Below, piece by piece: positions 1 to 6,519 of a stretch of 17,169 nt of DNA. The position numbers were made by a program, and so were the translations under genes. Source of the DNA: Rickettsiales bacterium. Its GTDB lineage: Bacteria; Pseudomonadota; Alphaproteobacteria; Rickettsiales; Deianiraeaceae. The stretch covers positions 1 to 17,169 of the forward strand of contig CANCKZ010000002.1 of assembly GCA_947378695.1 (NCBI GenBank), written 5' to 3'. Each line of letters opens with the position of its first letter. Within the stretch, counting starts at the first letter, position 1. The notes beneath the pieces are model-generated. The model saw only the letters and a list, made by a program, of their open reading frames with translations, made no database searches and had not been told where the DNA came from.

Positions 1-231
1 CAATTTCACGCTGTAACAAGGGTTTTGGACGAGCTCAACATAACAATTCCCGTTGTTTCAATTGCGAAGGGGAGGAATCGCAATGCTGGGAACGAGACAT
101 TTTTCACTCGCAAAAACCCCGAAGGTTTCAAACTTGCAAACAAACAAGCGTTGTATTTTATCGAGGTTCTGCGGGACGAATCCCACCGTTTTGTGATAAC
201 ATCGCATCGCAAAAGGCGGGAAAAAATCTGA
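1..231 (+). CDS. uvrC: UvrABC system protein C, C-terminal part (5' end outside window)
   Basis: The reading frame is open from base 1 and ends in TGA at 229-231, giving the last 76 residues. UvrC is the nuclease of nucleotide excision repair: it makes the two cuts on either side of a lesion marked by UvrA and UvrB. The visible part matches the end of the RNase H-like endonuclease domain that makes the 5' cut, with AKGRNRNAG, then LRDESHRFVITSHR, whose first His is the conserved catalytic-site histidine. The protein stops within a few residues of this motif (SHRKRREKI). UvrC family members normally continue for about 50-60 more residues with a tandem helix-hairpin-helix DNA-binding domain; it is absent here, and no frame downstream encodes it. 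Only 14 bp separate the stop from the end of convergent argB. The TTG at 25 is an internal codon, not a start. Identification is firm; the truncation is what is seen, its effect is inference. Confidence 0.9.
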   Translation, partial: QFHAVTRVLDELNITIPVVSIAKGRNRNAGNETFFTRKNPEGFKLANKQALYFIEVLRDESHRFVITSHRKRREKI

Positions 232-245
232 TTTTGCCTCAATTT

Positions 246-1133
246 TTACTCAAAAATCATCGTGCCAATGCCTGTGTCTGTAAGGATTTCAAGCAAAAGT
301 GCGTGTTCTTTGTTACCATTGATAATATGCACGGTTTCAACTCCGTGACGAACCGCATCAATGCAAGTCTCCACTTTCGGGATCATTCCACCAGAAATTT
401 GCCCAGATTTAATCATTTCTTCCGCCTGAAATGTTGTGAGGGAAGTTATGAGGTTTTTTTCGAAATCTTGCACGCCGTCAACATCTGTCATTAAAATCAG
501 CTTTGAAGCTTCAAGTTCGGCAGCAATTGCACCGGCAACATTATCCGCATTAATGTTGTAAGTATTGCCGTCGTCGTCAAACCCTACTGGGGCAATAACA
601 GGAATTACAGGCGTATTTTCAAGAGCATCAAAGAAATCGCCGTTGATAACATCAGGCATTCCAACCCAGCCAAGATCAAGGATTCGCTCAATGTTTGAGT
701 CAGTTTCTTTGTGAGTTTTACGCATTTTTTTCGCCTTGATAAGGTTTGCGTCCTTGCCGGAAAGTCCAAGTCCAACGCCTCCGCAAGAGTTAATTGCCGA
801 GACAACCTCCTTATTGATAGAGCCGCAAAGCACCATTTCCACAATTTCAACCATGTCTTTTGTTGTGACACGCACGCCGTTCACGAACTCGCTTTTAATG
901 CCAAGGCGTTCAAGCATTTGACTAATTTGCGGACCGCCACCGTGAACAACCACAATGTTAATTCCGCACGATTTCAACAAAACGACATTGCTGGCGAAGT
1001 TTTTCATCGCAGTTTTATTGCCCATTGAAGAGCCGCCGAATTTTACGACGAAGGTTTCTCCTGTGAATTTTTTAATATACGGCAAAGCTTCCGTCAGAAC
1101 CGAGGCTTTTTTTAGTGCGTCCATTTGTTTCAT
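246..1133 (-). CDS. argB: Acetylglutamate kinase (ArgB)
   Basis: This cytoplasmic amino-acid kinase phosphorylates N-acetyl-L-glutamate with ATP, the second step of arginine synthesis. The 295 residues are full length for the family. Visible motifs are VVKFGGSSMG (29-38, phosphate-binding Lys31), VVVHGGGPQ (61-69), LGLSGKDANL (122-131), YNINADNVAGA (192-202, substrate site), LMTDVDGV (214-221) and SGGMIPK (247-253). The helix of about 25 residues before the first strand resembles the N-terminal helix of the hexameric, arginine-inhibited enzymes, so feedback inhibition is likely but inferred. It is the last gene of the rpsU-engB-argB operon, 15 bp after engB. The start at 1133 was chosen because it keeps the whole helix; Met4 (1124) is an alternative. 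Neither has a Shine-Dalgarno sequence. No other arginine gene lies in the window, so the pathway must be completed elsewhere. Confidence 0.97.
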   Translation of the reverse strand: MKQMDALKKASVLTEALPYIKKFTGETFVVKFGGSSMGNKTAMKNFASNVVLLKSCGINIVVVHGGGPQISQMLERLGIKSEFVNGVRVTTKDMVEIVEMVLCGSINKEVVSAINSCGGVGLGLSGKDANLIKAKKMRKTHKETDSNIERILDLGWVGMPDVINGDFFDALENTPVIPVIAPVGFDDDGNTYNINADNVAGAIAAELEASKLILMTDVDGVQDFEKNLITSLTTFQAEEMIKSGQISGGMIPKVETCIDAVRHGVETVHIINGNKEHALLLEILTDTGIGTMIFE

Positions 1134-1148
1134 AAATAAAAATCAATT

Positions 1149-1793
1149 TCAGATACCATTAATGTGGTTTTTGAAAATATCAAATATTTCTTGCGAAATT
1201 TCTAAATTTTCTTTGTTTTTGATAGTCTTAACCGACGAGAGGAAAATTTGACCCGTAAAATTACTGCAATGCTTCAATTGTTTGCGAACTTCTTCTTGTT
1301 TTTGCTGAACTTGTGCCCATGGAATGCGGTCGCATTTGGTCAAAACAATGGCGAAAGTTTTGTATTCCAGCATGTCCATCAGCATTAAATCGTGTTCTTG
1401 AATTGGCTTTTCAACGGGCAGAAGAATGTAGCTTTTCACAATGTTGACTTGGTGAATGAACTCGGGGATAGCCTCCCATTGAGAGATTGTTGAGTTCGCA
1501 ACTTTTGCATAGCCATAGCCGGGGAAATCGACAAGGAAGGCTTTTTTATGGAAAAACGGGTGGTTTGGTGTGAAAAGAATGATTTCTTTGGTTTTACCCG
1601 GTGTTTTTGAGGCAAATGCAAGGTTTTTTTTCCTGCACAAGTTGGAAATCAAGCTGGATTTTCCTGCGTTTGATGCTCCAAAAAAAGCGATGTGTGGAAG
1701 GTCTATTGTTTTTTCAATAGAGGAAATGGACTCCTTGGACCAAAGTGAGTAAAGGTATGTAAAACCTTTGGAAATAATTTGGTCCAGAGTCAT
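1149..1793 (-). CDS. engB: Ribosome biogenesis GTPase EngB (YihA/YsxC family)
   Basis: This small GTPase acts in assembly of the large ribosomal subunit and is usually essential. The 214 residues carry the G motifs in order: G1 FGASNAGKSS (38-47), G2 Thr64 in KTPGKT, G3 DFPGYGYA (89-96), G4 TKCD (152-155) and G5 SSVK (186-189). FPGYGYAK is diagnostic for EngB as opposed to Era or Der. The segment after switch II reads ILLPVEKPIQEHDLMLM, where most family members have an Asp-x-Arg-His-Gly type sequence; the Arg-His pair is missing, a modest divergence. It starts 12 bp after rpsU and ends 15 bp before argB, so the three are probably co-transcribed; engB next to argB is common in alphaproteobacteria. 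No clear ribosome-binding site precedes the ATG at 1793. Confidence 0.95.
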   Translation of the reverse strand: MTLDQIISKGFTYLYSLWSKESISSIEKTIDLPHIAFFGASNAGKSSLISNLCRKKNLAFASKTPGKTKEIILFTPNHPFFHKKAFLVDFPGYGYAKVANSTISQWEAIPEFIHQVNIVKSYILLPVEKPIQEHDLMLMDMLEYKTFAIVLTKCDRIPWAQVQQKQEEVRKQLKHCSNFTGQIFLSSVKTIKNKENLEISQEIFDIFKNHINGI

Positions 1794-1805
1794 TTAGATT
1801 CTTTT

Positions 1806-2021
1806 TTAAGAAGCAGAAGATACATTTCTTGCTTGTGCAACTTTAAGGGCTTTTGCTCTCATCACACGCATAGAAATTTTCACTTTCTTCAACTGTTGTT
1901 TTGTTGTGTGATAGCGTTTTTGTTTGTAGACACGAATAACATTATCCTGTTGAAGCTGTTTTTTAAGCTTTGCATAACATTGCATAATTTTATTGTTTTG
2001 AACTGCGATAGTGATTGCCAT
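1806..2021 (-). CDS. rpsU: Small ribosomal subunit protein bS21
   Basis: The product is a 71-residue, strongly basic protein that fits bS21, which binds near the 3' end of 16S rRNA and helps initiation. It begins MAITIAVQNNKIMQCYAKLK, followed by a basic helix containing YHTTKQQLKKVK, which corresponds to the family's Y-[EK]-K-P-[ST] region and basic tail. The family's usual YEKP is replaced by YHTT, so the match is divergent but length, charge and layout agree. I chose the ATG at 2021; an in-frame TTG two codons upstream (2027) would add only Met-Gln. It heads the rpsU-engB-argB operon, behind a TTGACA box at 2076-2071. The divergent bS21 is interesting because starts in this window lack Shine-Dalgarno sequences, and bS21 sits next to the anti-Shine-Dalgarno end of 16S rRNA; that link is speculative. 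Confidence 0.85.
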   Translation of the reverse strand: MAITIAVQNNKIMQCYAKLKKQLQQDNVIRVYKQKRYHTTKQQLKKVKISMRVMRAKALKVAQARNVSSAS

Positions 2022-2070
2022 TTGCAAAATTTACTTTAATTTCAATTCGAAAAATACAAAAAACTTTATT

Positions 2071-2076
2071 TGTCAA
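2071..2076 (-). promoter_or_regulatory. Probable -35 box of the rpsU operon
   Basis: Read on the minus strand, CTTGACA gives a perfect TTGACA at 2076-2071, 50 bp before the rpsU start. The best -10 match, TATTTT, sits only 14 bp downstream, shorter than the usual 16-18 bp spacer, so the full promoter is not certain. The box falls in the 128-bp divergent region between rpsU and the AsmA-like gene. Confidence 0.4.
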
Positions 2077-2149
2077 GAACTTTTTTAAATAAAAAAAAAT
2101 CTTGATTTTTCCAAAATTCAAAGTAGCTTTGATAAAATTTTCTTTTAAT

Positions 2150-5100
2150 GTGAGTAACGACTTCAAAAAACCCGCCGATGCACTGAAAGCTGACACAAGC
2201 AAGGCACCCGAAGAGGAATTTGATTTTGACATACACTTCGACCAACACATTGACCCAGAACACCTTGAAGGAGCAGAAGATTTACACGATTTCAATATAG
2301 ACCACAGCGATAGCCAAGACGACGAAGACTACAGTTTTGAAGACGATGGAGATTTTGTTGACATCGTTCTTGATGATTCAGCATCATCATTTAGCGAAAA
2401 TAAATCTTCATCACCAACGGAAGAAGAGGATGAGGAGGATTACAACTTCGACGATGAGGAATCGACTGAACCTGCAACTGATGATGGCGAGGTTCAAGAG
2501 GGGGAAACCGAGGAAGAAGAAACGGAGGACTACGATTTTGACGCTGATGATGGGAAGAGTCTTGACGATGATGGAGATGAGGAAACCGAGGAAGAAGAAA
2601 CGGAGGACTACGATTTTGACGCAGATGATGGCGAAATTCAAGACGATGATGGAGATGAGGAAACCGAGGAAGAAGAAACCGAAGACTACGATTTTGACGC
2701 TGATGATGGGAAGAGTCTTGACGAGGATTTGCACAATATTGACGGACTTTCCGATGTTAAAATGAGCTCAACACAGTCATTTTCGCAAAACCAAGTGGCG
2801 GAAGAGGAGGTCGATGAGGAGGAGGAATACGACTTTGACGAAGACGAAGAGGTTGAAACGGAGGAAGCTGACGATGAGGAGGAGGAATACGATTTTGATG
2901 ATGACACAACCGAAATGGATAATGATATGCCAGAAGAAATTGAAATTGAGGAAAGCGATGAGGAATATGATTTTGACGAACCAATAACCGAAGCAAAACC
3001 TGATAAAAAAGGTGGCAAACAGGGGAAATCTAGGGGTGCGGAAGCGGTTCCAACTGGCAGTAAGATTGCTCAAATGATTAACCCAAAAAACGACTCCCCT
3101 TCGCACAAGACTCCAAAAATCAACAAGAAGATATCCAAACCGGAAAAGACATTCAGCCGCCATATTGACCTTCACCGAACGAAAATCTCGCTTCTTGCAA
3201 TATTAATAATTGTCTCCGCATTGTGGATTTACGCAAGCCAAGTTGGTGTAACAACTAAATCCATTCCAACATTTAAAGATGGGGTGATTAAAATTCACAA
3301 AACCCAAGGCGTGCAAATGCAATATACCCTGCGTGAAAAACTGATTTTCCATGAATCAAAAGCGGAGATTATTTTGAACGAATTTACAAAAATGGAAATT
3401 GACGGCACATTTTCCCTTGCGTCAAATCTGTTTTCCAGCATTCACCACAATTTAAACGATGTCACGCTGAAAATTGCCGACGCAAAAATTAAAATCACAA
3501 CAACGCAGGATATCAACATTTTAAGCACGATTTCTGAATTTGCAAACCGTGATTTCGCAAAAATGCTTAAAGGTGTTGCAATTGAAAACACCACAATAGA
3601 GGTTACAAATGCCGAAGGAAAGGTTGTTGGAAGGTTGCTTGTTAAGGGTCTTGAATTTACAAACTTGCCGCAGAAATCTACCATTACGGGAACGATTATC
3701 ACGAATTCTAAACCTGTGAGCATAAACTATGCTTATACTCCAAAAGGGAATTTACTTGATGCAACGCTGAAATCTTCGGCGTTTAACTTCAACATAAATG
3801 GAACTTATGCAACATTTGGCACGGCAACGAAGGATTCTCAAACCAAGGGAAAAGTTGAATTAGTTGTGAAAGATTGCGAAGAGTTCATCAAAATTTTTGG
3901 AGGCAACAAAACAATTACGCAAAGCCTTGCCCACCTTCCGCAAATCACAATACAAGCAGATATTGACCATTCTTCCCTTAATCACGAACTGACAATTGCC
4001 AATGGTAAATTGAATGTTTTGAATTCCGTTGGAACATTTTCACTCAAAACAACACCAGATAATTACCAAGCTTTGGTTGAATTTGAGAACCTTTCCGTCA
4101 CGGAAATTTTGGAGCGAATACTTACAATCCTGAACCAGAAATCAACTGTAAAAAAGCCAGATTCTTCACAAAAAAAACCTGATATCAAAAAGGATTTGGC
4201 GAAAAAAGCAGGCGATAAAACAGACGAAAAAAAGACAAACGAAAAAGACGAAAAAAAGACAAACGAAAACAAGGCAAACGAAAACAAGGCAAATGAAAAC
4301 AAGGCAAAGGGCGGCGTGAATAAAGACCACCTGCTTAACATATTTTCGGTAGTCAACCCAGCAAAGCCAATAATTATTGATGTTGCAATCAAGAATATTT
4401 CCGGAAAAAGCGAAAATTTATTCCACAATTTAACCACAAACATTGCAATTACAAGGAACACCCTAACCCTTTCCACCTTGCAAGTTGAAGCCGGCAATAA
4501 CCTTCGCATTGAAGCGGACGGTTCAATTGACCACCTTAAAACAACGCCCGTAAGCATGTTGAATGTGGCAATTACGGGCAGTGGAAATTACAAAAACATT
4601 GTAAGCAAAACGGTTGAGCTTCTAACAAACTTCCAGCTTGCAAAAGAGATTAAAGAGGAAACCAGTGTGATAAAACTGACCACAGTTCACAAAGAACCAT
4701 CAACCACAATTAATACGGTGGAAATTGATATTCAAGACACCCTCTCCCTGCAAGGTTCCACGCAAAGCACTGCTCATTTCACAGAAGGAGGCACGCAATC
4801 GACATTTCGCAACATAACAATTTCCAATACGAACTTGAATAATTTGAAAATTGACGGCATTGTTATTTCCCAAGGCGAAACAATTTTTCAAGATGTTGTA
4901 AATAATAACGCACAAAATACAAGCAGTGTGTTGAATATTATGAACTCAAAGTTTAAAGATTTAACCATTACGCAAGCAACGATTGGGAAGGAGACTCAAA
5001 AGGATTTTGTCTCGCATAAAATTGATATAAACACGACGGATTTCCTGCTTCAAAACTCCACAACAATTAATATACAAAAATCAACGCCGGAATTTCAGTC

Positions 5101-6007
5101 AACAACGGTTATTCAAAATGTTGCAAGTTTCCCAGCTTTTCACAAGGTTTTGGAAGGAATTTTTGACAAAAACTCCATACTAATACCATCGTTTGAGAAA
5201 ATCGACGGCAATATTCACCTAATCTTGTTGCAAACTAAGATTTTCAACAAGCCATTTGAAAAAATCGAGATTATTGGAAACTTGAAGCAAGGCATTTTGG
5301 AAATTCCCGAAACGAAACTGATTTCCACAAGTGGGGAGGCTAAACCGTTATCGGGCAAGGTTTCCGGCACTGTCGACCTTCGCCGCAGCAAGCCAGTTTT
5401 CAACCTTCAAGCAACATTTGTGAACGCCGAAATGGAGGAATTCAAAACAGTTCTGCCATTTAAGGCAAACATTGGCGGCTCAATTTTTGGCGGCGGCTCC
5501 ATCGAATTCAGCGGAACGACATACTCCGATTTGTTGAACTCGATAAAACTTCACACAAAATTCGTTGTGCAAGATGCCATGATTTCCAACATCAACCTTG
5601 ATTTAGTCGGTCAACATTTGTTGAAAAGGCAGAAGGATCTTGAATCTTTAAACCCCGATTACATAAAAACCATGTTTGAGCAAGACGGAAAAACACGAGC
5701 AAACTTCATTTTCGCACTCAATGGTGATGCAAAAAAGTTCGCCATTGAAGATTGCACAATTAAAACGGCGTATGCTGGCGGTGCGTGCTATGGAAATGTA
5801 ACAATTGGCGATGGAAACCTTGCCACGGTTGAAATTATCGCAAAATTTGCCATTCCCGCCCTTGATATCAACAACAATTTGAAAGATATTATGAAGCTCT
5901 ACATTTCCAGCAAAGTGAAGCAAGAAGGCGAAACTTGCAACATTGTGAACGACTTTTCGCAGATTAATAAGTATACAAGCTATCGCAAAACAACCTTTTC
6001 ATCATAA
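2150..6007 (+). CDS. AsmA-like inner-membrane protein with acidic repeat cytoplasmic head
   Basis: The 1285-residue protein has four parts. Residues 1-~290 are extremely acidic and low in complexity, with nine copies of a [DE]-[DE]-[YF]-x-F-[DE] motif, three of them in a 26-residue tandem repeat. Residues ~290-345 are basic (K/R-rich). Residues ~346-366 form one membrane segment (ISLLAILIIVSALWIYAS). The rest is a long beta-rich region expected in the periplasm. Near its end, IGGSIFGGGSIEFSG, then a Leu-rich helix and VVQDAMISNINLDLVG (about residues 1106-1155) match the C-terminal signature of AsmA-family proteins, which span the periplasm and are linked to lipid movement or outer-membrane assembly. 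The basic flank before the helix puts the acidic head in the cytoplasm. A Lys-rich linker of about 55 residues (from residue 668) interrupts the periplasmic part. The GTG at 2150 was chosen; an in-frame TTG at 2102 would add 16 residues of AT-rich, probably non-coding sequence. It is first gene of an operon with xseB (5 bp gap). The AsmA call is moderately firm; the role of the head is unknown. Confidence 0.78.
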   Translation: MSNDFKKPADALKADTSKAPEEEFDFDIHFDQHIDPEHLEGAEDLHDFNIDHSDSQDDEDYSFEDDGDFVDIVLDDSASSFSENKSSSPTEEEDEEDYNFDDEESTEPATDDGEVQEGETEEEETEDYDFDADDGKSLDDDGDEETEEEETEDYDFDADDGEIQDDDGDEETEEEETEDYDFDADDGKSLDEDLHNIDGLSDVKMSSTQSFSQNQVAEEEVDEEEEYDFDEDEEVETEEADDEEEEYDFDDDTTEMDNDMPEEIEIEESDEEYDFDEPITEAKPDKKGGKQGKSRGAEAVPTGSKIAQMINPKNDSPSHKTPKINKKISKPEKTFSRHIDLHRTKISLLAILIIVSALWIYASQVGVTTKSIPTFKDGVIKIHKTQGVQMQYTLREKLIFHESKAEIILNEFTKMEIDGTFSLASNLFSSIHHNLNDVTLKIADAKIKITTTQDINILSTISEFANRDFAKMLKGVAIENTTIEVTNAEGKVVGRLLVKGLEFTNLPQKSTITGTIITNSKPVSINYAYTPKGNLLDATLKSSAFNFNINGTYATFGTATKDSQTKGKVELVVKDCEEFIKIFGGNKTITQSLAHLPQITIQADIDHSSLNHELTIANGKLNVLNSVGTFSLKTTPDNYQALVEFENLSVTEILERILTILNQKSTVKKPDSSQKKPDIKKDLAKKAGDKTDEKKTNEKDEKKTNENKANENKANENKAKGGVNKDHLLNIFSVVNPAKPIIIDVAIKNISGKSENLFHNLTTNIAITRNTLTLSTLQVEAGNNLRIEADGSIDHLKTTPVSMLNVAITGSGNYKNIVSKTVELLTNFQLAKEIKEETSVIKLTTVHKEPSTTINTVEIDIQDTLSLQGSTQSTAHFTEGGTQSTFRNITISNTNLNNLKIDGIVISQGETIFQDVVNNNAQNTSSVLNIMNSKFKDLTITQATIGKETQKDFVSHKIDINTTDFLLQNSTTINIQKSTPEFQSTTVIQNVASFPAFHKVLEGIFDKNSILIPSFEKIDGNIHLILLQTKIFNKPFEKIEIIGNLKQGILEIPETKLISTSGEAKPLSGKVSGTVDLRRSKPVFNLQATFVNAEMEEFKTVLPFKANIGGSIFGGGSIEFSGTTYSDLLNSIKLHTKFVVQDAMISNINLDLVGQHLLKRQKDLESLNPDYIKTMFEQDGKTRANFIFALNGDAKKFAIEDCTIKTAYAGGACYGNVTIGDGNLATVEIIAKFAIPALDINNNLKDIMKLYISSKVKQEGETCNIVNDFSQINKYTSYRKTTFSS
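2504..2724 (+). repeat. 78-bp in-frame tandem repeat, about 2.8 copies
   Basis: Near-identical units begin at 2504, 2582 and 2660, exactly 78 bp (26 codons) apart; the third fades out after 2724. Each encodes ETEEEETEDYDFDADDG followed by a variable tail: GKSLDDDGDE in copy 1, GEIQDDDGDE in copy 2 and GKSLDED in copy 3. In copy 1, 16 of 26 residues are Asp or Glu. Copies differ at only a few bases in their first 50 bp, which points to recent duplication. A degenerate earlier unit (DDGEVQEG) lies just upstream. Confidence 0.9.
4223..4306 (+). repeat. Short in-frame tandem repeats (2 x 24 bp, then 3 x 15 bp) in a Lys-rich linker
   Basis: Within the AsmA-like gene, two 24-bp units (4223-4246 and 4247-4270) encode DEKKTNEK and DEKKTNEN. 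They run into three 15-bp units (4262-4276, 4277-4291, 4292-4306) that encode NENKA. The second 24-bp unit overlaps the first 15-bp unit. The tract forms the end of a Lys-rich, probably disordered linker that starts near 4151. Confidence 0.85.
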
Positions 6008-6012
6008 AAATT

Positions 6013-6237
6013 ATGTCAGCACCAGAAAACCAGCAAACCGAAAACAACGCAAAAAATGGCAATACATTGGAGCAAAACATTCGTGAGCTTGAAAAAATTG
6101 CCAAAAAAATCGATGGCGAAATTTCCATAAACGAAATAGTTTCAACCTATAAAACCGCAAACCAAATAATTAAACAGTGCAAAGCGGAAATTAAATCGAT
6201 CGAAAACGAGATTATCGAAATTAACGCAAGCAAGTAA
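6013..6237 (+). CDS. xseB: Exodeoxyribonuclease VII small subunit
   Basis: XseB is the small, helical subunit of exonuclease VII, which degrades single-stranded DNA with several copies of XseB bound to the large subunit XseA. The 74-residue product has the family layout: a short polar N-terminal tail, then NIRELEKIAKKIDGEISINE, a Tyr-containing turn and helix (VSTYKTANQIIKQCKAEI), and a charged end (SIENEIIEI). It starts 5 bp after the AsmA-like gene and ends 9 bp before the SemiSWEET gene, so all three are probably on one message. xseA is not in the window. In many proteobacteria xseB lies beside ispA and dxs; here dxs is about 3 kb away, behind genes on the other strand. Confidence 0.87.
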   Translation: MSAPENQQTENNAKNGNTLEQNIRELEKIAKKIDGEISINEIVSTYKTANQIIKQCKAEIKSIENEIIEINASK

Positions 6238-6246
6238 CAAACCCTT

Positions 6247-6519
6247 ATGAACATTGATATTTTAGGCTTCATCGCTGGCTCTTTCACAACATTTTGCTTC
6301 GTTCCACAAGTTTGGAAAACCATTAAAACCAAAAGCACGAACGGAATTTCCCTGTTATACTTCATTTTCGTTACGATCGGAATTTTACTGTGGCTGGTTT
6401 ATGCCTTTTTGAAACAGGATTCTGCCCTGCTCTATGCGAATTTTTTCACGCTAATTTTCGCCTCAATTGTGTTGTTTTACAAGCTGCGAAATGTAATTAC
6501 GGGAAAAGAAAAGCCTTGA
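6247..6519 (+). CDS. SemiSWEET family sugar transporter
   Basis: The 90-residue protein has three membrane segments (about residues 4-24, 34-56 and 60-82) and a PQ-loop motif in the first (TTFCFVPQVWKTIKTKS, residues 14-30). This is the single triple-helix bundle of bacterial SemiSWEETs, which work as homodimers and let sugars cross the inner membrane down their gradient. GISLLYFIF after the first loop and GILLWLVYAFL in TM2 also fit. The family is well defined, but the transported sugar cannot be read from sequence. The gene follows xseB by 9 bp and its last 23 bp overlap the 3' end of dnaG on the other strand (6497-6519), so the two transcripts meet with no room for a separate terminator. 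Confidence 0.88.
   Translation: MNIDILGFIAGSFTTFCFVPQVWKTIKTKSTNGISLLYFIFVTIGILLWLVYAFLKQDSALLYANFFTLIFASIVLFYKLRNVITGKEKP

Noticed and set aside
234..494. Plus-strand open frame after uvrC that might carry the missing helix-hairpin-helix domain after a frameshift
   Set aside because: Its translation has no helix-hairpin-helix pattern and lies antisense to well-conserved argB codons.
2411..2734. Minus-strand open frame with apparent hydrophobic membrane repeats
   Set aside because: It is the antisense of the acidic repeat codons (GAA/GAT read as TTC/ATC); no start context or neighbours support it.
2337..2765. Lys/Arg/Met-rich 142-residue open frame within the acidic repeats
   Set aside because: It is the +1 reading of GAA/GAT-rich repeat codons; the acidic frame continues unbroken into a membrane protein.
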